A stretch of DNA of 64,000 bases from Crocinitomicaceae bacterium (GCA_029252405.1 JAQXBM010000007.1:1-64000); one strand, 5' to 3'. Positions 43,872 through 53,763 are shown, counted from the first letter of the stretch. The notes: generated by a model not told the origin, from the letters alone. Program-made: numbers and translations.

Positions 43872-44344
43872 TTCAAATGAAACGCAGTAAATACCGCAAC
43901 AAACACAATGGCAGCCTCTGCTTCTTCAGAAATGTCACCATCAATGTCAATGTCCCAACGCTCGAAGTTATTCGAAAAAATCGTTCTAACAGAACCATCT
44001 GCATCACCAGAGATATCCCAGCGTTCTAGATCATCGTTAAAAACAGTTTTTACACGAATTGTCTGATCTCCATCGCGAATTTCCCATTGATCAAAGTCGT
44101 TAGAGAAAATCGTTTTTAAAGTCACACCAGAACCAACAGTCCACGAGTCCCAATCATTTGAAAATTGAGTGCGGATAGCAATCGAGCCAAATTTCCAGCT
44201 GTCCCAATCGTCGGTGAAGGTTGTTCTGATGGTAATTCCGTCCCAACGCCATTGCGATTGATCCTTGGTGAAAGTTGTTGAAAGCGATTGCGCGCTGGTC
44301 GTAAAACTCAGTGCCGCGATGAATATTACAAGAAGCTGTTTCAT
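43868..44344 (-). CDS. Secreted six-repeat protein, 158 aa
   Basis: After a signal peptide (ending FTTSAQS) the protein is built of six consecutive units of 18-22 residues with the core (I/L)RTxFSNDWDxW, for example IRTTFTDDWDSWKFG, IRTQFSNDWDSWTVG and VRTIFSNNFERWDI. The repeats are regular beta-hairpin candidates with conserved Phe, Asp and Trp. The C-terminus is a short hydrophobic segment (AIVFVAVFTAFHLK). I do not know this family by name. It follows the NatB-like permease by 9 nt and may be its co-transcribed partner. Confidence 0.7.
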   Translation of the reverse strand: MKQLLVIFIAALSFTTSAQSLSTTFTKDQSQWRWDGITIRTTFTDDWDSWKFGSIAIRTQFSNDWDSWTVGSGVTLKTIFSNDFDQWEIRDGDQTIRVKTVFNDDLERWDISGDADGSVRTIFSNNFERWDIDIDGDISEEAEAAIVFVAVFTAFHLK

Positions 44345-44353
44345 ATCTATTCG

Positions 44354-45544
44354 TTAAAGTACAACATTTGTTTCTTTGTCGAAGCGCTTGTACGAAACTA
44401 TTACCGCTAAGACCGCAAGTGTGATCATTACAGCAAAACTCAAGCCAACTAATCCACCATCGAGTGTGCCTGCAATGAGTTCTTTTGTAGCGAGAACGAT
44501 ATTCACAATCGGAATGCACGCTGTCAAGATGTTTAGCTCGATTCCTGGGAAGAAACCGACCATCGCAGGAAGTACCACAATGATGTTCAGAGGAGTAATA
44601 ATACTTTGTGCTTCCTTGAAGCTTTTCGCATACACTGCTATCGGAATCATCAGCCCAGCGAAGAATACGGTTAAAGGGAAGAGTAATCCAAATAGCATTA
44701 AAATAAATTTCGGACTGAGTACACTATGAATGACATTCAAGATTTCGGGATTGTCAACAATGTCAAACACTTCAATTGATAAGAAGAGTCCGAGCAAGGC
44801 GAAAGTCGATGCTAGGAGTCCAGAAAGTACTACTACGCCCATTTTCCCAAATAAGATTTGCCATCGAGCCACAGGAGTCGTCAGAAGTGTTTCTATCGTC
44901 CCGCGTTCCTTTTCTCCAGTAAATAAATCAATTGCAGGATACATACATCCGATAAATCCAAATGCGATGAAAATGTAGGGAAGGAATCCACCTGCTAATT
45001 TTCCAATCATTTCTTTCGAGGAAGCAACATTCGAGTAGTTAATTTCTAACGGTCGAATCTCTTCTTCGTTGATTTCTAAATCGAGGTAGCGTTCTTGCTT
45101 CGCAATGGATTCAACCGTCTCCAAATAAGCTTCCGCTCGATCCTGCATTCCTAAATCAGTCGCATTGAAGAAAACGGTCACTCCAGCTGGCTTTTTCATC
45201 TCCATCGACATGTCGAAATCTGGACTTGGGTAAATTCCAATTTGCGCTGAATCCAGTTTGATTGCAGCTTTCAATTCTGCCGTGTCTTTGTAGGTCGTAA
45301 TGTTCTTTTTTCCGAGTGACTCAGGCAATAATTCCAGTTGAGAAATAACGTAGTTATCGGTTTCGCCGACCACACCAATTTCAATGGTTTTTTCAGCTGC
45401 TTCCTTAGAAAATGATTCCGAAACAGTCACAAATAAGCTGAGAATAATCGGGAAGATGAGCACTGGAATAACCAGCATCATGATGAGCGTTCTACGATCA
45501 CGCAGCGTATCCTTGAGTTCTTTTTTGAATATTGTAAAAATCAT
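44354..45544 (-). CDS. ABC-2 type permease (NatB)
   Basis: A 396-aa permease with one N-terminal TM helix, an extracytoplasmic domain (about 45-175) and six C-terminal TM helices, with FTGEKERGTIETLLTTPVAR between helices, the NatB/ABC-2 signature. Probably exports Na+ together with the ATPase whose stop codon overlaps its start by 4 nt. It is closer to canonical NatB than the pair at 7-9.3 kb. Confidence 0.9.
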   Translation of the reverse strand: MIFTIFKKELKDTLRDRRTLIMMLVIPVLIFPIILSLFVTVSESFSKEAAEKTIEIGVVGETDNYVISQLELLPESLGKKNITTYKDTAELKAAIKLDSAQIGIYPSPDFDMSMEMKKPAGVTVFFNATDLGMQDRAEAYLETVESIAKQERYLDLEINEEEIRPLEINYSNVASSKEMIGKLAGGFLPYIFIAFGFIGCMYPAIDLFTGEKERGTIETLLTTPVARWQILFGKMGVVVLSGLLASTFALLGLFLSIEVFDIVDNPEILNVIHSVLSPKFILMLFGLLFPLTVFFAGLMIPIAVYAKSFKEAQSIITPLNIIVVLPAMVGFFPGIELNILTACIPIVNIVLATKELIAGTLDGGLVGLSFAVMITLAVLAVIVSYKRFDKETNVVL

Positions 45545-46317
45545 GCATTCTCAAGTTTTGAAGCGTTGACAATTCGGATGAATTCCGCTGTAAGATTTGG
45601 AGCTTCCATATTCTCTCTGAAGTCTCCCATCGTTCCGTTGTAGAGTAAATTTCCTTTATGAATAATCGCAATATCATCGCAGAGCAAATCAACCTCGCTC
45701 ATGATATGACTTGAGAAGATGACTGTTTTCCCTTCCGCCTTGCAATCGCGAATCAGTTTGATAATGTTCTCGGCTGTAATGACGTCCAATCCACTTGTTG
45801 GCTCATCAAAAACCACAACTTCAGGATCGTGAATCATTGTGCGGCAAATCGACACTTTTTGCTTCATTCCAGTTGAAAGTTTACCAATGCGTTTCCCTTG
45901 AAACTCATGCATGTCTAGCAAAGTGTAAAGTTTCTCTTTTCGTTGAGCACACACGTTCTTAGGAATGTCGTACAAATCAGCGAAGTACTGAATTAATTCA
46001 TTCGGAGTCAATCGAGCGTACAAGCCAGTTGAACCAGTCAAAAAACCAATTTTCTTTCTTGCTTCGCGCGGATTTTTACTCACATCGATCCCACTAATCT
46101 TGATACTTCCATCAGAAGGTTTAAAAATGGTCGAAAGCATCCGCATCGTTGTTGTCTTTCCAGCTCCATTAGGGCCAAGAAGTGAAAAAATGCGACCTGG
46201 CTGACAGGTGAAGCTAATTCCGTTAACGGCGACAGCCTTTGAATCAGTGGTGTTTAGTTCTTTTCGCTGTTGTCTGGAAAGCGAAAATTCCTTTCTTAAG
46301 TTGGTAACCTCAATCAT
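45541..46317 (-). CDS. ABC transporter ATPase (NatA)
   Basis: The 258-aa ATPase has Walker A GPNGAGKTTTMR, signature LSTGMKQKVSIC, Walker B VVVFDEPTSGLD and H-loop SSHIM. It is paired with the downstream NatB permease (4-nt overlap) and so belongs to the Na+-efflux ABC group. A TTG/TAGCTTGA-like region precedes it, without a convincing -7 box. Confidence 0.92.
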   Translation of the reverse strand: MIEVTNLRKEFSLSRQQRKELNTTDSKAVAVNGISFTCQPGRIFSLLGPNGAGKTTTMRMLSTIFKPSDGSIKISGIDVSKNPREARKKIGFLTGSTGLYARLTPNELIQYFADLYDIPKNVCAQRKEKLYTLLDMHEFQGKRIGKLSTGMKQKVSICRTMIHDPEVVVFDEPTSGLDVITAENIIKLIRDCKAEGKTVIFSSHIMSEVDLLCDDIAIIHKGNLLYNGTMGDFRENMEAPNLTAEFIRIVNASKLENA

Positions 46318-46428
46318 ATAGTTTGATTTTCAAGCTAAAAATCGTCAATTGAGAGGAACTAGCCAACCTTTTTACAGGAACGGGTTGAATTCAATATAAA
46401 AGAAATATGGGGCACGTGCAGCGGAAAG

Positions 46429-47439
46429 CTACTCACAAATACGTCCTTTGTGAACGCCACTGTGAAACATTTCATCAATGCTCTTCATATCCTCCAATAA
46501 CTCTTCTGAAGGCGGAGTATTTTGCAATTTACTAAGGTCAGGCTGACCAGCATCTACCCAAGCCGTGTACCAAATTGAACCAACAGCAAAGATCGCAGCG
46601 CGTAAACGACGTTCGACCATTCCGTTCATTCGTTTGTGGTATTCTTGAGAGAACTCGTAAGAGTAAACTTTCACTGTTGTGTTTCCTCTGCGTTCGAAAC
46701 TGTATTTTTTATCGGAGTCCATTTCTACGGTTAATTCGCGTTCGATTTTCAAGACTGAATCTACTGCCAAGTGAGATGCTTTGACGCGATCCCAAATGTA
46801 AGAACGAACATCTTCCACGTATTCCGATTTCCCAATGAAGTAATCGTAGTTTTCATCATTGATCTCAACCAGACGGCTTTCCCATAATCCGTGAATGCCC
46901 TTTTGATTGGTCAATTGCCCGTTGTAATTTTCAGTTGTGTGCAAGGGAACGTGAGCATCACCAATGTAATGTCCAATATCCGCTGAGTACTTGAGAATTA
47001 AATCGACGTTTTTGCTTTCGAAGGCGCGTTGCAATCGGAACTTCATCACTTCGATGTGCCATGGAACAATTCCGTAGGCTTGAAGCGTATCTTCAGAAAA
47101 TTTCTCGACTGCGTCGTTCCACCGTTGAGGCATGATTTCGAATGGATCTTGCCCGTCATGAACGTAATGATCAATGTCGATATAATGACGCTGAGCTTCA
47201 CCATCCATAGCGTATCTGCGCTTATCTGGATCGACTGAGTGTTCCGTTAAAAATTCAATGTGTTCCTTGTAGAAACCGAACATTTCTTGAGGAAGTGTGA
47301 ACGTCGCGATTCTGTTAATGCGCTGGTGTCCAAAAAATCCCCATTTCTTCTTTCGTTGATCGCTTTTGTATGTAAATGCTATCAGAAAGACTGGCAGAAT
47401 CACCAGAAAAGTCCATTTATAGTTTGACCAATTTACCAT
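46429..47439 (-). CDS. Zinc-dependent phospholipase C / S1-P1 nuclease-like protein
   Basis: A 336-aa exported protein with an N-terminal signal anchor (WTFLVILPVFLIAFTY) and the all-helical zinc-hydrolase pattern: WGFFGHQRIN, AQRHYIDIDHYVHD, HYIGDAHVPLHTTENYNG and HGLWESRLVE supply the His/Asp ligands of the zinc cluster. It may cleave phospholipids or nucleic acids in the periplasm or on the surface. Its start overlaps the end of comB by 23 nt. Confidence 0.85.
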   Translation of the reverse strand: MVNWSNYKWTFLVILPVFLIAFTYKSDQRKKKWGFFGHQRINRIATFTLPQEMFGFYKEHIEFLTEHSVDPDKRRYAMDGEAQRHYIDIDHYVHDGQDPFEIMPQRWNDAVEKFSEDTLQAYGIVPWHIEVMKFRLQRAFESKNVDLILKYSADIGHYIGDAHVPLHTTENYNGQLTNQKGIHGLWESRLVEINDENYDYFIGKSEYVEDVRSYIWDRVKASHLAVDSVLKIERELTVEMDSDKKYSFERRGNTTVKVYSYEFSQEYHKRMNGMVERRLRAAIFAVGSIWYTAWVDAGQPDLSKLQNTPPSEELLEDMKSIDEMFHSGVHKGRICE

Positions 47440-48136
47440 CTTTCAATATTGGAATCACGTTTGTTTGGTTTGGAGTAAGACAATATTTGATGTCTTCGTT
47501 TAAGTTCAAATTCTTCAACCTACGTCGGTGAGAGCTAGCTTTTAAGAACCCCATGTATCGATCCCACGCTGAAAGGTACAAATATTTTGCCGCAATTGAA
47601 GAATCCTCGTCAGAGGTGAAATTCCCAGTGCCGAGCAGGTACTCAGAAATGGCTCCAGCGCAGATCGTATCTTCCAAATTGAACTTGTCTTGCCAACCTG
47701 AACAAAGACAAAGCGTATTCTTGTTTTGTTCAACTAGCCACTCACACAAAGCATCAAGATTGTTCAAGGAACCAACAACTACAGTTTCGGCATCTTTTGC
47801 AATATCGAGTGCTTTCGTTCCATTGGTTGTTGTTAAAACGACATCTTTTCCTTTTAACTCATCATTCATGTATGAGTAAGGTGAGTTTCCAAAATCGAAT
47901 CCTTCAACGATTTGACCTTTTCTCTCGGCTCCAACCAAATACCCTTTATCTTTATATTCTTGAGCTTTTTCGATGGACGAAACGGGAATGATCGAGTTTA
48001 TTCCATTGTGAAATGCTGCGCAAATAGCTGATGTAGCGCGCAATACATCGATCACTACAACTATTTCATATTCATCTTTAAAGTATTCGTATTCTCCAGG
48101 AGTGAAGCAAACTTCAATGTGTTTTCGGTTGTCCAT
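47417..48136 (-). CDS. ComB-type 2-phosphosulfolactate phosphatase
   Basis: The 239-aa protein shows the ComB motif VVVIDVLRATSAICAAFHNG near its start, GFDFGNSPY, VVLTTTNGTKALD and CSGWQDKFNLEDTICAGAI, all typical of the 2-phosphosulfolactate phosphatase family of coenzyme M biosynthesis. In bacteria without coenzyme M it is probably a general phosphatase for a sulfonate or other small molecule. TATTTTTG lies exactly 4 nt before the ATG, so the mRNA is likely leaderless. Confidence 0.88.
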   Translation of the reverse strand: MDNRKHIEVCFTPGEYEYFKDEYEIVVVIDVLRATSAICAAFHNGINSIIPVSSIEKAQEYKDKGYLVGAERKGQIVEGFDFGNSPYSYMNDELKGKDVVLTTTNGTKALDIAKDAETVVVGSLNNLDALCEWLVEQNKNTLCLCSGWQDKFNLEDTICAGAISEYLLGTGNFTSDEDSSIAAKYLYLSAWDRYMGFLKASSHRRRLKNLNLNEDIKYCLTPNQTNVIPILKDGKLVKL

Positions 48137-48189
48137 GCGGCAAAAATAATTAAAACTGAGTTCGATTTAGAAAAGCATTCAGGTTTAAA

Positions 48190-49191
48190 TCAATTTGTTT
48201 GGTTATATCGGATTCGTCTAACAAGTTTCAGACTTGGTTTTTCGACCAGAATGTAGAATAAATATGAACCGAAATAGGCAACTGCAAATGCTCCTAGAAT
48301 TAGGGCGAATTTGAAGAGTGCCGAGTCGGCGTAGCGCAGGGTAAAGTAAAGAAACCAGCCCCCAAGTATGCCGTGCATCAGGTAAAAGCTATAGGATGTG
48401 ACCCCAGCGAATTCAAGTAGTTTGCTCTTTGTTTCTACAAATAGGATTACTGGAATTGAGATTAACGGTATCACGCAGTAAAACAGTGCTTGATTCAGGA
48501 AGAAATCAGCAGATCCAATACCAATAATAGCTAACAATTGGACAGCGGAATAAGTCTTCTTGCTGAATAAAATCAAGGCGATCCCAACCGCGAAATATGA
48601 AGTGAATTCAATAAAGGTTCCTCGCAAGTCCCAGAAATAGTTGGCGCTCAGTGACGCCACCACCAAAAACATTAATGAGGCAAATGGATACTTTCTGATC
48701 AGCATAAAGGCGAACCCAAGGAATAAATAGAATTGAAACTCAACACTCAATGTCCAAAAAATAGGATTGTACCATTCTTCGCCTACAAAGTTTGCCGTAA
48801 GCGTAAGGTTGGCAATGAGCTGTTTAGCGGAGAACAGCACTGGTTCGCCCAAATACACTTGGAATAGTGCGTTTATTGCAAGAATGCATAAAACACAAAT
48901 GATCATCGGAACCATGATTCTCACGATTCGCTTCAAAATGAAGGGAATGAAAAGCGAAAGCGAATAGTTGTAACGCTCAAGATGCATGTACATCACATAT
49001 CCAGAGATGATAAAAAACACGCAAATTGATCCGTGAATAAATGGATCAACAAATTCCAAAATAGCATTATCAGGACTAACAAAAGAGCCGTATTGATTTT
49101 CGAAATGCAAAAAATGGTACAAAGCAACTATGAACGCGCAAACACCACGAGCACTATCAAGAATAGCTATTTTGGGAGTTGATGTCGACAT
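48190..49191 (-). CDS. Acyltransferase-3 family membrane protein
   Basis: The 333-aa protein has about 10 TM helices, the N-terminal motif RGVCAFIVALYHFLHF with the catalytic-type His, and FFIISGYVMYMH, typical of O-acyltransferases that acetylate cell-surface sugars or peptidoglycan. It is the third gene of the uvrB operon (3-nt gap), an unusual neighbour. Confidence 0.88.
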   Translation of the reverse strand: MSTSTPKIAILDSARGVCAFIVALYHFLHFENQYGSFVSPDNAILEFVDPFIHGSICVFFIISGYVMYMHLERYNYSLSLFIPFILKRIVRIMVPMIICVLCILAINALFQVYLGEPVLFSAKQLIANLTLTANFVGEEWYNPIFWTLSVEFQFYLFLGFAFMLIRKYPFASLMFLVVASLSANYFWDLRGTFIEFTSYFAVGIALILFSKKTYSAVQLLAIIGIGSADFFLNQALFYCVIPLISIPVILFVETKSKLLEFAGVTSYSFYLMHGILGGWFLYFTLRYADSALFKFALILGAFAVAYFGSYLFYILVEKPSLKLVRRIRYNQTN

Positions 49192-49194
49192 TGA

Positions 49195-49494
49195 CTAGCC
49201 TTCAGAAATTGGTTTCAAGTATTTTGCATCAACCCAAAAAGTGGCAAAGGGAAGGAGGGATGCCAGCCATGAGATTCCCATTTTCTTCCAATTCCATTTT
49301 TGATCCTTCCCCACAACGTACACCCAAAGGATATACGCGATAAATAGAATTCCGTGTGCCATGCCCACAATTTTGTTGGGCATTCCAATCTCGTACATGT
49401 ATTTCAATGGCATCGTTAACGCGAAAAGGAGGTAGGAAATTCCTTCCATGATTGCGAGAATGCGAAGTTGACCTAGCGCGGTTTTTAAATTCAT
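49195..49494 (-). CDS. DUF3817 small membrane protein
   Basis: A 99-aa protein of three hydrophobic segments with the family pattern RILAIMEGISYLLFALTMPLKY and VGMAHGILFIAYILW. DUF3817 proteins have no established function. Its start overlaps the uvrB stop by 4 nt, so it is translated with uvrB and followed by an acyltransferase. Confidence 0.85.
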   Translation of the reverse strand: MNLKTALGQLRILAIMEGISYLLFALTMPLKYMYEIGMPNKIVGMAHGILFIAYILWVYVVGKDQKWNWKKMGISWLASLLPFATFWVDAKYLKPISEG

Positions 49495-51512
49495 TTCTGA
49501 GATTGCTTTTGTTGTTTTTCCAAAGCGAATAATTCGTCGCGAAGTCTTGCAGCTTCTATGAAGTCCAAATCTTTTGCAGCGGTTTCCATTCTCTTTCGGG
49601 TATACTTGATCGTTTCTTCCATTTGCTGATCAGACATGTATCGAATCACAGGATCTGCCGCAATTGCTTCTTCGGTGTATTGGTTGTAATCAGTCGGACC
49701 ATCGCCGTCCGCCACTTTGGTCGAGTTCAAAATGGTATGCGTTGATTTGTTTAGCGGAGTTGGCGTGAGTCCATGTTCTTCGTTGTACGCTTCTTGAATT
49801 TTTCTTCTTCGAGCAGTTTCGTCAATGGTGCGCTGCATCGATTTGGTCATTTTATCGGCATACATGATGACCATTCCATTCACGTTTCGTGCGGCACGTC
49901 CAGCAGTCTGAACCAGCGAGCGCTCATTTCTCAAAAATCCTTCTTTGTCAGCGTCAATAATTGCAACGAGCGACACTTCAGGTAAATCAAGTCCTTCACG
50001 AAGTAAGTTCACGCCAATCAACACGTGGAATTCACCAAGACGTAATTGACGCAAGATCTCCACACGCTCAATAGTATCTACTTCTGAGTGAATATAGCGA
50101 CACAGAATCCCTAGTCTATCCAGGTATTTCTGCAGTTCTTCTGCCATTCGTTTCGTAAGTGTAGTCACTAGCGTACGTTCATCCTTTCCTATTCGAATTT
50201 GAATTTCTTCAATCAGATTATCGATTTGGTTTTTGCTTGGTCGAACTTCAATCAGAGGGTCGAGCAGTCCTGTTGGGCGGATTACTTGCTCAACAATAAT
50301 TCCTTCGGATTTTTCAATTTCATAATCTGCTGGAGTGGCCGAAACATAAATCGTTTGATGCAACATTGATTCGAATTCTTCAAACTTGAGCGGACGATTG
50401 TCCATTGCAGCCTGCAGTCGGAATCCGTAATCGACCAAATTCGTTTTTCGAGCACGGTCACCTCCATACATTCCACGAACTTGAGGCAGTGTCGCGTGAC
50501 TCTCGTCCACAATCATCAGGAAATCTTCGGGGAAGTAATCAATTAAGCAGAATGGTCGCTGCCCAGGATTTCGGTTGTCAAAATATCTTGAGTAATTCTC
50601 GATTCCCGAACAGTAGCCGAGTTCGCGAATCATTTCTAAATCAAATGTTGTTCGCTCCTTTAGGCGATTTGCTTCATCAATTAGTCCTTGCTTTCTGAAA
50701 TTTTCAACTTGAAGCACCATGTCTTCTCCAATTTCATCAACAGCACGTTTCGTTGTTTCAGGGCTCGTTACGAAGATGTTCGCTGGATAGATTGAGATGT
50801 CTTCGTACGTCTCAATGCGGTCCGCTGTCTTCGGATCAATGGCAGAAATTCCTTCGATTTCATCTCCCCAAAATTCAATTCGCAGGGCATGATCAGCATA
50901 TGCCAAATGAATATCAACCGTATCTCCTTTAACGCGGAACATTCCACGTTCGAATTCTGCATTTGCTCGAGAGTATAAGTTTTCGACCAGTTGGAAAAGA
51001 AACTTATTTCTCGAAATGACATCGCCCTTTTTGATGTGAATGATGCTATCAGCAAATTCATCAGGATTTCCAATACCGTAAATACAGGATACCGAGGCAA
51101 CAACAATGACATCCGTTCGGCCGGAAAGCAGAGCAGAGGTCGTTGAAAGTCTCAGTTTTTCAATTTCATCATTGATTTGCAAGTCCTTTTCAATAAACGT
51201 CCCAGTTACGGGCAAGTAAGCTTCAGGCTGATAATAATCGTAGTAAGAGACGAAATACTCAACGGCGTTATCAGGGAAAAACTGCTTGAATTCACCGTAC
51301 AATTGTGCGGCGAGTGTCTTGTTGTGCGCCAAAATCAAGGTCGGTCGTGCGATTTCTTGGATCACGTTGGCAACAGTGAAAGTTTTTCCACTTCCTGTTA
51401 CTCCAAGCAAGGTTTGATCCTTCACTTCTTCCTTGATTCCATCCGCCAATTGACGAATTGCTTCGGGTTGATCACCCGTAGGCTTGAAATCTGAAACCAA
51501 TTGAAAATCCAT
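49491..51512 (-). CDS. uvrB: Excinuclease ABC subunit B
   Basis: UvrB is the DNA-damage verification helicase of nucleotide excision repair. It has Walker A LLGVTGSGKTFTVAN, the helicase motifs (VDESHATLPQVRGMY, TAGRAARN) and the C-terminal UVR motif (FIEAARLRDELFALEK). Start: the ATG at 51512 (MDFQLVSDFKPTGDQPEA) replaces the longer ORF; TATTTTTG lies 4 nt before it, inside the longer ORF. Length 673 aa. The downstream DUF3817 gene overlaps by 4 nt. Confidence 0.97.
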   Translation of the reverse strand: MDFQLVSDFKPTGDQPEAIRQLADGIKEEVKDQTLLGVTGSGKTFTVANVIQEIARPTLILAHNKTLAAQLYGEFKQFFPDNAVEYFVSYYDYYQPEAYLPVTGTFIEKDLQINDEIEKLRLSTTSALLSGRTDVIVVASVSCIYGIGNPDEFADSIIHIKKGDVISRNKFLFQLVENLYSRANAEFERGMFRVKGDTVDIHLAYADHALRIEFWGDEIEGISAIDPKTADRIETYEDISIYPANIFVTSPETTKRAVDEIGEDMVLQVENFRKQGLIDEANRLKERTTFDLEMIRELGYCSGIENYSRYFDNRNPGQRPFCLIDYFPEDFLMIVDESHATLPQVRGMYGGDRARKTNLVDYGFRLQAAMDNRPLKFEEFESMLHQTIYVSATPADYEIEKSEGIIVEQVIRPTGLLDPLIEVRPSKNQIDNLIEEIQIRIGKDERTLVTTLTKRMAEELQKYLDRLGILCRYIHSEVDTIERVEILRQLRLGEFHVLIGVNLLREGLDLPEVSLVAIIDADKEGFLRNERSLVQTAGRAARNVNGMVIMYADKMTKSMQRTIDETARRRKIQEAYNEEHGLTPTPLNKSTHTILNSTKVADGDGPTDYNQYTEEAIAADPVIRYMSDQQMEETIKYTRKRMETAAKDLDFIEAARLRDELFALEKQQKQSQK

Positions 51513-51584
51513 GAGACAAAAATACGAATTTAACCACCCGAAGAGAATCAAAGTGCTATCTTTGATCACCTCAGAAAATTATCG

Positions 51585-52559
51585 ATGGATTATTTGTTGT
51601 TGATACTTGGACTGCTTGTCCTAATTGTTGGTGGAGAATTCCTTGTGAAGGGAGCTGTCGGTTGCTCTGCAGCCTTCAAAATTTCCCCTTTGGTGATTGG
51701 TATGACAGTAGTTTCCTTCGGAACTTCAGCCCCCGAATTATTGGTCAGTTTGCAAAGTGCTATGGATGGAAATCCAGGCATCGCGATCGGTAACGTCGTA
51801 GGTTCAAATATTGCCAATATTGCTCTGGTGCTGGGGATAACCGTGTTGATTTTTCCGATAATTGCGGAAAGGCAAACCAAATTCATCGATTATCCGATGA
51901 TGTTGTTAGCCTGTATCTTGTTCTACGTGTTCGCACTGGACAACATTATTGAGCTCTACGAAGGAATCATACTCTTTGGAATACTGGTCACGTTTACTAC
52001 TTATTTGGTTATTAATTCAAGGAAGAAAACGAAGAAGGCCCAAGCAGAATCGGATGAGGATGAATACAAGGACGCGTTAAAATACCCTATTTGGAAATCG
52101 GTTGTTTTTCTGTTGATTGGGTTAGTAGCACTTTACTTTGGTTCAGATTGGTTCGTGAAAGGAGCAGTTGGTATTGCTGAGGTGGTGTTGGAAGGAAATC
52201 CTGACAAAGACAGCATTATTGGTGTTACGGTTGTAGCACTTGGAACTTCAGCTCCAGAATTAGTTGCCTCAATTGTTGCCGCGGTTCGGAAGCAAAGTGA
52301 TATTTCCGTCGGAAACTTGATTGGATCGAACATCTTCAACGTATTCGCTGTAATTGGAATTACGTCGATAGTTAAGCCTATTGAAGTTACGGATCAAGTG
52401 CTGGATTTCGACATGTATTGGATGCTCGGCATTATGTTCTTGATGATTCCGATCTTACTTTTCGGTAAGCGAATCGGTCGATTGAAAGGTGCCTTGTTAT
52501 TCGGAAGCTATATCGCTTATGTCGCTGTTATTTTGATGCAGATCAAAGGAGTGATTTAG
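51585..52559 (+). CDS. Ca2+/Na+ antiporter (CaCA family, YrbG-like)
   Basis: The 324-aa membrane protein has the two alpha-repeats GTSAPELLVSLQSAMDGN with NVVGSNIANI and GTSAPELVASIVAAVRKQ with NLIGSNIFNV, ten TM helices and an acidic loop between halves. It exchanges Na+ (and possibly K+) for Ca2+. TATCTTTG at 51558-51565 is the -7 box, with a leader of about 12-15 nt. Confidence 0.92.
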   Translation: MDYLLLILGLLVLIVGGEFLVKGAVGCSAAFKISPLVIGMTVVSFGTSAPELLVSLQSAMDGNPGIAIGNVVGSNIANIALVLGITVLIFPIIAERQTKFIDYPMMLLACILFYVFALDNIIELYEGIILFGILVTFTTYLVINSRKKTKKAQAESDEDEYKDALKYPIWKSVVFLLIGLVALYFGSDWFVKGAVGIAEVVLEGNPDKDSIIGVTVVALGTSAPELVASIVAAVRKQSDISVGNLIGSNIFNVFAVIGITSIVKPIEVTDQVLDFDMYWMLGIMFLMIPILLFGKRIGRLKGALLFGSYIAYVAVILMQIKGVI

Positions 52560-52623
52560 TTCTATAAATCAACCAATTTCAAATTGTTTTCGTTCCTTTA
52601 ATTAGTCACTAACCTGATGCCCA

Positions 52624-53031
52624 ATGAAGCTTTCTCTTTGTTTTTCAATCCTAGTATCACTTGTAGTAATTGTCTCTTGCAAGAAAGACGAAGCTGTTGT
52701 TGATTACAGGGAAAAGTACGTTGGAACTTATGATATTGAACAGAGAACCATTGTAACGTATTTCGCTACGCAAACTACTGACTCTATATTCACGAGCTAC
52801 CCATCATCGGCGGTGACAAAATCGACTTATGATAGCACGTTGGCCATTCAACTCGGATCTGATCAGCTGAATGTTCAGATTGCTGAGGACGGAACCGTTT
52901 CATATTGTCAACGCGAGGACGCATGAGACTTTACCAATACTGGTATGATTTTCACGATTACAAACCAAGATTGTAATATAGGGCCAAATGGGTATGTTAG
53001 TGTTTACCGATTGATCGGGACTAAACAGTAG
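52624..53031 (+). pseudogene. Lipoprotein gene with an in-frame TGA
   Basis: The lipobox LVVIVSC begins a protein containing YVGTYDIEQRTIV and GTVSYCQREDA, then a TGA at 52924-52926. The same frame continues for 34 more codons (DFTNTGMIFTITNQDCNIGP, YVSVYRLIGTKQ) to a TAG. The continuation keeps the beta-strand character and a second Cys, so the full protein was probably 135 aa and the TGA is a nonsense mutation (or a sequencing error). Truncated product 100 aa. Confidence 0.6.
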
Positions 53032-53033
53032 AA

Positions 53034-53669
53034 TTATTCAATCAATAATTGGTGATGTCCAACGGTCAATCCGTTCTCTAAAAGCTCCAAAAAATAACTT
53101 CCTGTTTCTAACGCTAAGTTCATTTCCTTTTTGAAAATTCCAAAATGAACCACTTTCCCTGAAATGGAGTGAATTCGAACATGCGAGGCATTCATTTGAT
53201 CCGATAGCTCAATAGTGAATTTCCCAGAAGAAGGGTTGGGATAAATCAGGCTAATCTTCTCGATTATAGTAGTTAGCGCATTGGTCTGTTCAGTTACGGT
53301 AAAGCTCGATACGGAAGTCATGGTGTCGGTGTAATTGCAAATCGTGTCTGAAGCTTGATATGCGGCGAAATCTACCGTGTAGTTTCCTGCGCTGAGAATA
53401 CCAATATCCAAGGTATCGAAGAAAGTTTGAGTTGCGGTTAAAAGTCCGTTGTAGTAACAAGCTTCCGCATTAATGTTGCTTCCGTTTACAGCATGTGAGC
53501 TTTGAAGAAACATTCCTTGGTTTGGAGTTGTTACAGTCGTAACAATCTTCACATTATCTGTCGTTGTAGGCGAAGACGGGATTACTTCAACAGAATTGAT
53601 ATCAGGGCAACATTGACCAAACGATAGAAACGGTGAAAGTGCAAGGGCAAGCATGAAGAATAATTTCAT
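53034..53669 (-). CDS. Secreted T9SS cargo protein, 211 aa
   Basis: Signal peptide (ending FLSFGQC), a Cys-containing beta-sandwich (about 20-135, SVEVIPSSPTTTDNVKIVT) and a T9SS sorting domain (LIYPNPSSGKFTIEL ... LETGSYFLELLENG). The body is unlike any enzyme I recognise. Convergent with the interrupted lipoprotein gene, 2 nt apart. Confidence 0.78.
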   Translation of the reverse strand: MKLFFMLALALSPFLSFGQCCPDINSVEVIPSSPTTTDNVKIVTTVTTPNQGMFLQSSHAVNGSNINAEACYYNGLLTATQTFFDTLDIGILSAGNYTVDFAAYQASDTICNYTDTMTSVSSFTVTEQTNALTTIIEKISLIYPNPSSGKFTIELSDQMNASHVRIHSISGKVVHFGIFKKEMNLALETGSYFLELLENGLTVGHHQLLIE

Positions 53670-53763
53670 AGCGCGTTGTTTTAATAGGTTGTACTCAATT
53701 GAATAATGGTTCTGAATTCAAAATGGTTGCATCGAGTTCAAAAAACAATTTGACATTTTGAGT

